Below are positions 51,316-61,902 of a DNA stretch of 64,000 nt, piece after piece. A program made the translations under genes and the position numbers. Within the stretch, counting starts at the first letter, position 1. The number at the start of each line of letters is the position of its first letter. Below the pieces are notes generated by a model that saw only the letters and a list, made by a program, of their open reading frames with translations, was not told where the DNA came from and made no database searches. This DNA comes from Sphagnum compactum (lineage: Eukaryota; Bryophyta; Sphagnopsida; Sphagnales), in contig OZ234493.1 of assembly GCA_965153455.1 (NCBI GenBank), positions 23,488,213-23,552,212 of the forward strand, written 5' to 3'.

Positions 51316-52029
51316 AAATGAGATGTGAAATCAAGTAGTTCATTCATAACTGAACAAAACGCAGTGATTTTAATTCTGATTTGTTACTTCTTCCTTTTTT
51401 GTGTTTTCTTGCAATATAGTTTGAATTTATTTATTGCAGGAATTTTTTTAAAAAAAATGTTACCCGTTATTACTACTAATTGAAACATAGCACTAATCTC
51501 ACACCTAGATTGGTCCTGAGCTCTTGCAATAAAGTTTGAACGATTTAATTTTACAAATTTTCGATTCTGATTTGTTACTTGCTCATATATTACCAATAAG
51601 AAAATTATGATAATATAGGGCCCTTTTTCATTTTCCATCTCTTCATTCTCTCTTTTCTCTTGAAATAAAGTTTGAGCAATTAAATTGCAAGGATTTCCAA
51701 TTCTTATTTGTGGCCAGTTGTTGCTAGTTGAGCTAATGAGATCTTGCAACGGCCCCTTTTGTCGGTCTTTCCTTCTTCTTTTTCTATTCTCTCTTTTTTG
51801 TCATGAATTATTTTTGATCTTATGTATTATTTGTTTCTAAAGAAAATACCTTGACTTTACCTCATTACAAAAGCAAAAGAAAATATACCTTATTTACTTT
51901 CGGTCACATGTACTAATTTTTCAGTCACATATAAAAACTAAAATCATAATCCGTTTTACATTTTAGACAAATTTGCCGACAATGTTATTACCTATTGGCA
52001 TTGTTGAAAAGGCAATACTTAATCTTAAA
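51316..52029. other. AT-rich DNA with a diverged ~150-bp duplication
   Basis: TTCTGATTTGTTACTT and TCTTGCAAT(A)..AGTTTGAA occur at about 51375-51425 and again at about 51525-51580. A further TGAAATAAAGTTTGAGCAATTAAAT copy is near 51660. No gene. Confidence 0.5.
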
Positions 52030-54283
52030 ATGCACGGCACGGTCAAGTCATATGTGTGGTTACACGCTTCTAAGACTCTGGTTGCGCGCGTTTGCGGGAT
52101 CAAACGCCTGATCGACTCCTAAACGCCGGATCATGCGCCATTGGGAATCTTGTCACGATTTTGCACGGTAGTTGTCATCACGCATCGGAACCTTTTTACC
52201 AAGAGCTGTCGGATCGATCACAATTTTCACACAAGTACAACATGACGGTTAGTAGTCGACGGACCAAGGAATATTAGGATCTAGTGAAGTAGCTGGATCA
52301 TACCAGACAATTATAAATCCAGTATCTACGGAGAGAGTTATTATCATCATACCTTATGTGGATTTGCTCCAGGAATTTGATTACTTTGATCATGGAATTA
52401 ACATTGTTCTCGTACGATTGGTTAAGACCAAATCACTGTTCCGTCATTGGAGATCACTGGATATGTTTAAAACAAAATTTCACCTGAAAACCACTAATTT
52501 TTATATGATTGGTTCATGTGATTCAACCTAGGTGCACAGAGTTTTAAAATCTGAGTGAATTCATGATTTACCGCACACTTTTTTGTGGACAGGTTTCAAT
52601 ATTAAGGGGGTGTAACTTTGGAGTTGCATTAGCTGCATTTTGGAGAGAGCTCACCAGAGCAGCTAATTAGTGTTCCTAGAGGAAGCTTTGGCCACGGAGC
52701 AGTGACAACCAAAATGCTCTCAGGGATGAAATATGACGAATGTTCCAGAAAGTGTCACGTAGGTCGCAAATGATTCGAGGTACGAGTTGATTAAATCATA
52801 CGAACCAAGTCCGATCTCTCAAAACGGAGAAATTTAACGAAAGGGAGCTAACATCTTGACTTGATCGGTGTAGTTGACTGGAAGATTCGGAACGGGGGAT
52901 AAATCGTCGTAGTACTGTCTCGAAACTTGTGTTCCCCCAATAAGAAAATTTGGTACTCCGATTCCTTGCGTACATGGTTGGGTTTCATCTAATTCATGCG
53001 CTGCCTACATCCCTCCCCAAATCGTAACCTTCAGAATTGCCAATTTTCATTCATTCAGATCATCGGTATACATTTTGTCGACGGGAATATTCTGCTAGCT
53101 GGAATATGCGGTGGTCGAAACTCGAGTGCCGGCCCCGTGGACGAAATTGCAAGGCTGTTTTCGGCTGCCTGCAACCATGGGCAAGGGAAGTTCATAAGCT
53201 GGTGCAATAGCAGGTCGTAGATTCATAACCCTACGACCGGCTATCACACCAGTGTGTCGACCTGCCTCTGAGTACCAGAGAGGTTCTCTTTCGAAGCTCG
53301 ATATAGTGCCTCTGATCAGCTACTGAAATTTCTCTATTTTTAAAGTCCGGAAGTTTTGGTTACTAAGGATCTGTACTTATAGACTCTCAAAATCAAGCTG
53401 GTGGCATTAGGCAGTATCCACGCCTGAATTAAATTTCGCCCAGAAATTAGTTACGCAATTACAGAGAAGTTCATGATCATCGTTCTCCTCACTGCGCGCA
53501 CTCGCTTCGGCAACCAGTTCACACACTTTCTCCCATCAATTGATCTCAATATTATATGTGATGAAGAATTGTCTTGAGACGTGGGATAATCACGTCTAAG
53601 TTTCTCATATTGGAGAGTGTTTTGATTGGTCATGACCTTTTCAAGATTTGCTGTGAGGTGCTTCTGTAATTTGCAAGAAATTTTTCTTGAGCATATATTG
53701 CATTAATGGTTGTCGCTGCATACTGAGCTCCGTTTATTGAATCGATTCAGCTGCACACATGAAGTGTAGTGCTTTTGCAGGGAGTTTGCGGAACACTGTA
53801 CTACTTAGTAAAGTGGTTCATTCCTAGGTTTAGATGAGGAAGCAGAGAATACCAGTAACGATTTATTTGGCTTTCGTTTTCCGACAAATGATGCCATGAA
53901 CCTTGAGATGACGGAAACATGGCTAACGTCTGACAGTCGGTAAATATATTGCGTAGCTTTAGCATTTGCCTAAAGATTGGAGATCTCCTCTTTAGATTCA
54001 TAGCGGTATTTGCGATAGAGCTAGTTACTCCTGTCCGTGAGGTATAAGTTTGAAAATACTGTACCTCCTCTGGAGCGGTGGAGGAGCTTTCAACAGAACT
54101 GTCGATCTGGTAGGGTGATTAACCTAGTTTTTGCTTCACACCCGCGGGGCGTGAGGAGTAGAAGTAGAGGACCAGTGACTAGTCTCTTCAGCTTTACAGC
54201 TTGGTCAAGGTTTGAAAAATTCAGAATTCTAATAGTTTCGCAATTCTAGTTTACTAAACAAGTTTCTCAATCAAACCGTCGTG
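52030..54283. promoter_or_regulatory. CpG-rich region upstream of the 706-codon gene
   Basis: From about 52030 the sequence becomes rich in CG dinucleotides (for example GGTTGCGCGCGTTTGCGGG near 52080), unlike everything to its left. No open frame looks coding. It probably contains the promoter and 5' untranslated part of the following gene. I cannot place a transcription start. Confidence 0.4.
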
Positions 54284-56404
54284 ATGTCGGGCCAGGTGAC
54301 GCCGAGCCCAAAGGTTGAAACGAATCCATTTCATATCGGGTGCCCCCGCCCGACATCTGTCTTCAGCTGGCTCAACCTGTTCTTCGGTACCGTGATCGCG
54401 ATTTACATTGTGTATACTCGGTGGTCGTTGTACAAGCATAGAAGAACCGCCCGGTGCACGCTTGTGTCATTCGGGGAAGGATGGGTGGCTGTCGGCATGG
54501 GCGTGGTGGTGAGTGCATATAACTATGCCGTCGCTTGCGATGATGCGCAAAACCTTTTGGTGGGAATGGGTGCGGCAGCATGCGCGATCATATCGACACA
54601 GTGGATTTATTACATTCACAGCTTAGACGCCAAGATGAGACGTGCGACTGTGTTGACGACGATTGGAATTGTGCTGGTCGCGGCTGTGCAGCTGGGCATA
54701 TGTGCTGGTTCCGTGGCTCCAGGGATACTCGGAGTTCTCGCGACCACAGCAGGTTCATTGTTAGCTTTCTACATCGTCCTGCACGCGGGGTACACGGTCA
54801 TGATAAGCTGGCCAACTGCAGTTGTTTTGTACCAGATGTACAAGGATACAGGGACCCCGCTCGATTCGGAGCACATGGGTACAGGCTTATTTGACAAGAC
54901 ATATTTTGCAATCACATGCGAGGCTTTTTACAGACACCAGCGACGCGCTGAACATTGGGCTGCATGCTTACCGCGTCGACATACGCATCATGAGTGCAAC
55001 ATTGAGGACCATGAGCATCATACACAAGAGCCTGATTGGATTCGGGCGATTCGCTTGTATGAAGTCACTGGTGACATGCTGGACGGCAGCACATACAACC
55101 AGTACAATTGTGTGGCGGTGGCGATCATGTCTGATTGGGTGACTGCATCAACTTACACTGTCTATGTGGCACTGAGCATAACCACATTGAACAGAGATAC
55201 ATTCAGTGACCTAGGAACTGTGTTCATGCTCGTTCTCGTTGGTTTCGTGACTGTCTTCGCGGGGGCGCTACACTGTGCGACCTTGATAGCGCGCTTGAAG
55301 GCCGGCATCACTGTGGATGCCATCAACTTGACGATTGGAAAGAAAGTGCATTCGCAGCTGATCCGTAAGTTGAAGCAGCATAAAGTAAAGCGCGTGTCAT
55401 TCTTCCAGCTTATGGAGGCAAGGGTCTATGTGCTCAGGAAGATGCTGATCAAGAAGAAGCGCCAGTCTACAAGGGAGATCGTGATAATGAATAGGCAGGA
55501 ATTAATCACGCATTCTATACGCTGGACAAGACGGAAGATAGAGAGAGGGATTGAACTGCAGAGGGGGGTAGGTGCAAATCATCAAGGATATCAACTCCTG
55601 CTTCTTCCAGCCAAGCTCGTACAGATGATCAGCTACGTGTCAGTGATACCCATGGTCATCATTGCTCACATCATCGACATGGCTGTAGGGTTTCAACGAC
55701 AAGTTGACCTTGGCAAACGGCACACGCTGTCGTACCCACGCCATGCAGAGATAGTTCATATGCTAGAATGGGCGACAGAGCTTGCGAATGTGCCTTGTCA
55801 CCAGTGGGAGATCTTGCTAAAAGTGTTTTACCAGCTTTCCCTCTGTGTGGATGAGATTAGAGATGGAATCCAGAATGTGCGACGATTGCTAAGGCCATAC
55901 TGTAGTCACAATCCTGCATTGACGGACAAGGTTATTGACGTCATAGTAGAAGCAGCGTCGGAAGGATGGTCCTTCCGCAATTGCAAGTACAAATCTATCC
56001 GCGCAATAGGCGTCGCGGTTCTTGAGTTGTTCCAGAATGTAGGCTTAGACGTTGAAACAGGACAGATTAATCAGGTACCAAGAATACGCAACGACCATCC
56101 TTCCGAGTCTGTCCTAAATTCTCAGGAATTAAGTAGCGCCTCGCAACAACCGTCGGGTACTAATGCATGCCTTGCTAGTGTAGACGACCTTCGTTTCAGC
56201 GTTCTCAATGACACCGAAGGCAGCAAGATTCGTGTGTCTAAGAGATTTGCAAGTCAGAGAGCACAACCACGTCGAAGTGTGAGCGCTATAATGAGAACCT
56301 CTGACGATCCTGAATCTAGCTCGGATGAGGAATCTCTTTCAAATTCTAGTGATTCTGATGAATCACCAACTGATCAACCACTCGTAGCTGGTGAGACAGA
56401 CTAA
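54284..56404 (+). CDS. Unrecognised intronless multi-pass membrane protein, 706 residues
   Basis: The first ATG is at 54284 (an in-frame GTG at 54281 is not a eukaryotic start), giving 706 residues, by far the longest open frame here. Hydrophobic segments lie at about residues 28-45, 65-84, 91-111, 121-141, 146-186 (one or two spans), 277-299 and 311-334, giving seven or eight likely membrane spans. Between them is a loop with a His/Cys-rich patch, RRHTHHECNIEDHEHH (231-246), which could bind metal. After residue 337 comes a basic, helical region (LIKKKRQSTREIV and neighbours), another hydrophobic stretch near 440-470, and a Ser/Asp/Glu-rich acidic tail (ESSSDEESLSNSSDSDES) that looks like a casein-kinase-2-type substrate. 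There is no signal peptide. I know no family with this layout. High CpG and lack of introns set it apart from its neighbours. Probably functional; role unknown. Confidence 0.82.
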   Translation: MSGQVTPSPKVETNPFHIGCPRPTSVFSWLNLFFGTVIAIYIVYTRWSLYKHRRTARCTLVSFGEGWVAVGMGVVVSAYNYAVACDDAQNLLVGMGAAACAIISTQWIYYIHSLDAKMRRATVLTTIGIVLVAAVQLGICAGSVAPGILGVLATTAGSLLAFYIVLHAGYTVMISWPTAVVLYQMYKDTGTPLDSEHMGTGLFDKTYFAITCEAFYRHQRRAEHWAACLPRRHTHHECNIEDHEHHTQEPDWIRAIRLYEVTGDMLDGSTYNQYNCVAVAIMSDWVTASTYTVYVALSITTLNRDTFSDLGTVFMLVLVGFVTVFAGALHCATLIARLKAGITVDAINLTIGKKVHSQLIRKLKQHKVKRVSFFQLMEARVYVLRKMLIKKKRQSTREIVIMNRQELITHSIRWTRRKIERGIELQRGVGANHQGYQLLLLPAKLVQMISYVSVIPMVIIAHIIDMAVGFQRQVDLGKRHTLSYPRHAEIVHMLEWATELANVPCHQWEILLKVFYQLSLCVDEIRDGIQNVRRLLRPYCSHNPALTDKVIDVIVEAASEGWSFRNCKYKSIRAIGVAVLELFQNVGLDVETGQINQVPRIRNDHPSESVLNSQELSSASQQPSGTNACLASVDDLRFSVLNDTEGSKIRVSKRFASQRAQPRRSVSAIMRTSDDPESSSDEESLSNSSDSDESPTDQPLVAGETD

Positions 56405-57960
56405 TGTTATACATTGCATGATACGAACAGCTGCAGTAGTCGTGGAAGTTACTAGATCTCGCTACAAACATCCCGACTTCTGATCCAGATTGTACCATGT
56501 GTAAAGTTGTATAGTGTAACTGACTCCTAACTATTTCTGGTGTCAGCATTAATTTGTGTTCTTTACCAGATTCGATTTCGAGAATCCTTGGTTGAATCTA
56601 GATTTGCTGTATATTGACAAAACCTAGGGACATCTTTTCGAAATGTGGCCGCTAAATGTAAGTAAGAAAATCTTTTGTAAATACTAAATTACAGGAGCAA
56701 TGGCTCCATTACTTTAAGTTTGATGTTTGTTTTCCGATCAGTGTAAGATAAAAACAGCTACACGATAATTTTTGTCCAGATTTCTAGATTTCTGAACTGA
56801 CAAATCATCGAAGGTTGCTTACTTCAGAGGATATCTGTGGACCCTCAGAAGATTTATGGAGGGGATCTATTCATAAATTCGACCCATCTCTGGAGATTTA
56901 TGAAAGGGATCTATCTATAGGCAGCAATGAAGCTGCTGCGGGGCCCAATGGATCCGTTTATCTAGTCTGAAAAACTTATTGACTTAAGATTCCTCCCACT
57001 CCTGTAAGAACCCTCCCCTTCCTACGCCTCCTGATCTGCCTATGTTTAGGTTCATGATAATAACCTTAGCCTCGTGCTTTGAGATGGTGACTGTATCAGA
57101 GATCTAGGTGTTCGTGTTGTGTTTGTCCTGGCATCGGCGGTGATCAGCATTCTGCTCGCTTTGCCGCATTGGTTTATCGTGTCCAAGGTCTTGGTCGGCA
57201 GTGAAGGCAAGGGCAACAAATGAGTACTAGGACCTTGGTCCTCCCTTTTTGTACTCCCTCGTCATCTGGTCGTGTGTTTTGTTTTTCAATAAAGTTTGGC
57301 AGGGTTACATCACTCGATTGTATACAAGGATGGCGTCTCCGAGGCGAGGTGGTTGCCAAATGCCCCGCTCGGTCCAAGCGGCCATTTTGAAAGGTATGAA
57401 AGCGACACGCATTCTTTTGTGCGTCGTTCGCTGGCACGGAACAAGAGGTGCAATCATGTCACATCGCGTGTATTTTCTATTGGCTTTTCTTTTTTCTGCA
57501 AACCGTCTTATGAAATATGTCTGTTTTGGCTGACATTGTGCGAATGGAAAGAAAGGTGTGGAAGGAGTTCTTGATCGATTTTCAACTTTAAAAACTGCTT
57601 GATTTCAGTTGGGTTAATCTGTCTCTATTTTCTTTATTTTTCGCGATTCGTAAGAGGATCAAGAAGATTGGTAAGTTGTACAATAGTTCCTGCCAAGGTT
57701 TTAGTATTGGTCGCAGTCGGAACTTGTCACCATATAGAGGTTTGTTGAAGAATGAACAGCGGTGTGCTTCGTTGAAGTCAGTGATTTGCTTATACGCAAT
57801 GGTAGATATCTTCAAACTTTGTAGAGCAGCAAGTCTATTGTTGAGAACTTGTGTTTCCAGATGTCATGTCTGTCGGTCTATTTCTGTTTCCATATCTTTC
57901 ATATGCTGTTGATTGAGATATTAAATTTCATACTTGGTAGTCTAACAATTGTCACAGATG
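56405..57960. other. 3' flank of the membrane-protein gene, still CpG-rich
   Basis: Contains a 44-bp-period duplication (GATTTATGGAGGGGATCTAT at 56851 and GATTTATGAAAGGGATCTAT at 56895). It also has an AATAAAG polyadenylation-like signal at about 57288, preceded by a short frame (57111-57221) ending VRVVFVLASAVISILLALPH then about 17 more residues and a stop. That frame could be a terminal exon but is not supported otherwise. CpG density falls off after about 57930. Confidence 0.35.
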
Positions 57961-58122
57961 TCAGACAGAAGCTCTTATAGTTGTCTCCTATCAGATGGCT
58001 TGTTTACATTGAAGTGGTGTCCAGCATCTAATCTCTCATCTACATTTGCAAGTGTGATCAAGTTTCTTGTTGACTTGTGTTGTCATTGAAGAAGATTGAG
58101 TTCATTGTCTCTTGATTTGCAA

Positions 58123-60590
58123 GAGCTAAGTCATTCCTGGCAATAGAGTACCAGTACCGGGATGTGAACATATTCTCTATGATCATCTTTGTCTTCCAGT
58201 CAGTCACTTGTTGGAGGATTGAAGTGGGAGAGAGAGTTCCTTGTGAATATGAAACTGCTCAGGAATGTCCTTCCACTATTGCTTATGCCCTCTTCACCAC
58301 TATGGCATTCATTCTTGGAGCCCTCATATCAACCCTCTCACGAAAGCTAGGGATGAAGATTGCAACTTATGCAAATGCAAGGTCAACATTTGAAGCATGC
58401 AGACGAGTTCAAAAGGCCTTCAAGGTTGCTTTCCAGTCTGGTTCAGTGATGGGCTTCTTGCCCACTGCAATCTTGTCTGTCAAATTATTTTTCAAGGATG
58501 ACATGGTCTATATGAGGCCATTACTGGTTATGGTCTTGGTAGATCCTCAGTAGCTCTATTTGACCTGTAAGGGTATGGGCACTCCTGAGAATTCCAGTAC
58601 TTTTGTTTTCCCTTGGTTCATAACAACATCCATCTTTGAGCTTGCATTTCCAAGATCTCCTTTGCTTTGCCCAAGGAAACACTTTCTCAAGAGGGATTGC
58701 ACATATCATTTTTTCCTATTCTTACATTCAGATGATGTGTGAGACCTGGAGGGATGTAGGTTCTCTAATAGCTCAATGTGATTGCTGTTTTCTAATGATT
58801 TGAGACTGTGATCTGTGTGTTCTTTAAACCAAAGTGGAAATGTAATATATGTCCTTTTGACTAGAAAGAGCCTGAAAATACAAAATTAATCTCTTAGTAT
58901 GACTAGAATCTGTAATCTGCTTCTATGAGTTTGGTTGTACTGAACTGATGTGTCCACCTCCACAATGTATGGAGGATAATTGTCTCTTGGACTGAACAAC
59001 TTATTGCTGATAATGTGGGAGACAATGCAGGCTGGATATTGTGCATATGGGAGTTTATTTGTTTGGATCATTTTGCAGTGTCAACTTGTGTTGTCCTTGT
59101 GGTTTCATCATCTCATTCTTTGGCACAGACAAGAACTTTCTGGCTATGAGCTTCCCTCTTATTATCTGTGCTGCTGGCATTTTTGTGTGCCTCCTTGCAA
59201 CTCTGGTTGCTACGAACTTGTTCAAGTTATGAAAGGGGTGAAGTAAATTGAACCCAGGCTCAAGTATCAGTTCCAATGATCTCCACTATTGATGACCATT
59301 GCCATTTTCTTGGTATCGTGGTATGCACTGCCTGAGACATTTTCATATCAAAGTTGTCAACCCAAGGTTGTCAAGAACTAGTGAGTATTCTTATTTGATT
59401 CTTAAATCACAATTCTAAACTTGCACACTATGCTTTGCTTTGTTTGTACAAGTTTCTGCCATTTGAGGCTTGGGCTGCTTATGGGCTCCATTTACAAGCA
59501 TATATTCCTCTGTGTTAGATCAGGCTAGTCTCATCACTGGTTTTATCACTGAATACTTCACCAACAACACACATTGGTAAGGATCAAGAGTTGTGCTCTT
59601 CAAATTTGTGCTTGTTTCAAATACTTGTGCTTAAAGGACCATATGTTATACAATGCAGGAGGCCCTCAACCACGACCCTCTATGTAGGCCTTAGGCTTTA
59701 GATTCTTGCTTGTACAGCCCAGATAAAATCAAAGGAAGTTTACCCTTACAAGCTTGTTAATGCAGCTTAATTGAAGATTGTCTTGACTTCGTATTAGCTA
59801 TGTCTTTTCAGAATTGTGAGAGCTAACAAAGTCAGTAGGGTGTAATGGCAGCAAGTCACATCATTCATGATGAAGGTGATGGTCTAAGACTTTGTGGGTG
59901 ACACCCACAAGATTATGACTGCCCTCCTTTCTTCTCTTTTTGTTTGGTTTTGGCAGAACAGACATAATCTAGTTACCTTCTGAGTGTTGCTTTGGATTTT
60001 CTCTGCAATCTCATGGGTGTATTATCTTACATTTGTAGTTTCTGCCATCATTCTCTGTAGATTTGGCTAATGTCCTAGGGGCATTTATTACCCACATTCT
60101 TGAAGTTTGTTGTTATCTTGGTACACTACATAATCTCAATTTCTCACTTCTATTACTGAATTCGTCATTCAGTAGGTGCCATTTCGTCGAGGTTCAGAGT
60201 TTTCACATTTTAATGGAGCATGTGTGTTTTTTTGCCTCAATCAGACCTGTGCAAGACGGGGCAGACTTTGAAGAGCAGTAGCTGCCACAAACATTATCTT
60301 TGGAAACTGGCTTTGGGCTACAAGTCTGTCATCATTCCAGCGTTCGCAAATCCTGCAGCCATTTATTTGAGTTTCAGTTTAGCTGACATGTATGACATCA
60401 CTGTTGCTGCTCATGGAGTGTTCAGCGCACAGGCAACAGGTCTTGCTATTGATGCTTATATGGTCTTATCAGTGACAATGCTTGTGGGGTTGCTGAAAGG
60501 GCTGCTATGAACCTCCATGAAGTCCATGAAACAACTTATGCATTTGATGCTGCTGGGATCACATCTTCCATTGGGACTTGAGAACATTGC
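58123..60590 (+). pseudogene. Type I vacuolar H+-pyrophosphatase pseudogene
   Basis: The H+-PPase pumps protons into vacuoles using pyrophosphate. Recognisable pieces in order are: FLAIEYQYRDV (about 58137); LGMKIATYANARST and QSGSVMGF (58344-58460); then, after a frameshift, EAITGYGLGRSSVALF (58514-58561); IADNVGDNAG (58999-59028); GSFC.VN...SFFGTDKNF with ICAAGIFVCLLATLVAT (59060-59215); KYQ and IAIFLVSW (59260-59310); LITGFITEYFTNNTHW (59530-59577); a probable intron; PVQD (60247), LALGYKSVIIPAF in pieces (60300-60345), and ATGLAIDAY then ISDNA (60435-60500), ending near AFDAAG. The pyrophosphate-binding DVGADLVGK segment and the last third of the protein are missing. Stops and frameshifts are frequent. 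Retained intron borders indicate a genomic duplicate, not a retrocopy. Confidence 0.9.
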
Positions 60591-61902
60591 AAAAGACATA
60601 TATAAGTGTTCTGACATGACTAAACCTTTACATGGAAGTCATTATCAATTGCATGGCATGCATCAAACTACAATTTCAGTCTCCAAAGTTCTGGGCAGAT
60701 CTGGAAATCTCTTATTATCTCAGTATCCTTCCAATTGAAAGATCCCATCCAAAAAATGCTTTGCAAAGTTTAGACACAGAACAGCTTCAGAAATTGCACC
60801 ACTCCTCAAGACATTTTTTATTGAATTCCACAAATGCCAGGCACATTTGATTGCTTGTCTTCATGCACACATCCATTCCACATAAGTGTCAAGAAACAAC
60901 TACAATGTGAAAACATAATCACACAATACTAATATTATCCACAGAAATTAACTTCTCCACATAATAATGTCAAAACAATGTTTTTGTTACTGTGAGGAGC
61001 ATATGAGGGTGAAGATGAAGCTCACAAGACAAAAACATTTATCAAGAGGTGTTATTTTGAAAAAGTTAGATTTATTCAGTGCTGTCTCTATTAAAGATTT
61101 GTTAGAGATAAGTCTATTGTGTTCAAGAAAGTCTAATGGTCTGCAATGTTTTGGAATACTCAGAGTAGAACCTTGAGATCTAACATTAAAGTTCAACCAC
61201 ATGATGCTCAAAAGATTGGCTCCATGTGCTGGTCCATGAGCTACAAAGACCCAAGTCAATCAGGCTCAACCTTTATGCTAGAATGAGACAGGGGAATGCA
61301 ATGATATGACATTGGGTTAATCTGTATCAAAAGCTTGGGAACTCGAGGAAAGTGGAATATCACTTTTAGTTCTTTAAACAAAATTGAGGGTCTGGATGCT
61401 GTAACCCAACAGCTTTGGAAACCGCCCAGAACAGAGATCAACACTTTTAGTATTTGGCAGTATGCCATTTCAGTGACTGTAGAAAGTTTTCCAAGATGAA
61501 GCATGCTGTGAGACACATAGCACCTAAACATCAGTCAATGACAAGGATGTTCTGATCTAAGGTAATCAGATGCATGTATGCATCAATGAAGATCTCTAGA
61601 GAGCTTCTAGTGTCCCCAATCTTGCACCTTCAGTTTTCTGCAAGTGGGAAAATAATTATGGATATTCCACTGCAAGTTTAGATGCAGAAGAGAGGCTGCA
61701 CATCTCCACGGAACTGGCAATGAAATACGTGGCACAAGACTTGTACCCGCAATAAAACTGAAGAACCCAGACTACAATGGTCTTCCTCCTTTCCAACATG
61801 AAAAGAGAAACAGTTGTAGATTGGTAGAAGAGCAGAAGGTGCAGCTCACTTGCAATGGCAAAGGGCAAGTCAGGTATTGTATGAGGCAAAAGAGTCAACA
61901 TC
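60591..61902. other. No separate gene; probably includes the 3' UTR of the zinc-finger gene
   Basis: The part next to 61902 would be the 3' untranslated region of the minus-strand gene. The remainder shows no coding pattern, and open frames on both strands are short and unlike known proteins. Confidence 0.4.

Noticed and set aside
54284-56404. Microbial (type 1) rhodopsin identity for the 706-residue protein
   Set aside because: It has about seven spans, but the Schiff-base lysine in the last helix and the conserved Arg/Asp pattern of helix C could not be placed.
52030-57960. Viral or bacterial origin of the CpG-rich block
   Set aside because: Lack of introns and different composition alone are not evidence. 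No viral hallmark gene is present in the block.
58164-58553. 129-codon frame as an intact small membrane protein
   Set aside because: It is one in-frame piece of the H+-pyrophosphatase pseudogene; the family sequence continues in another frame at 58514.
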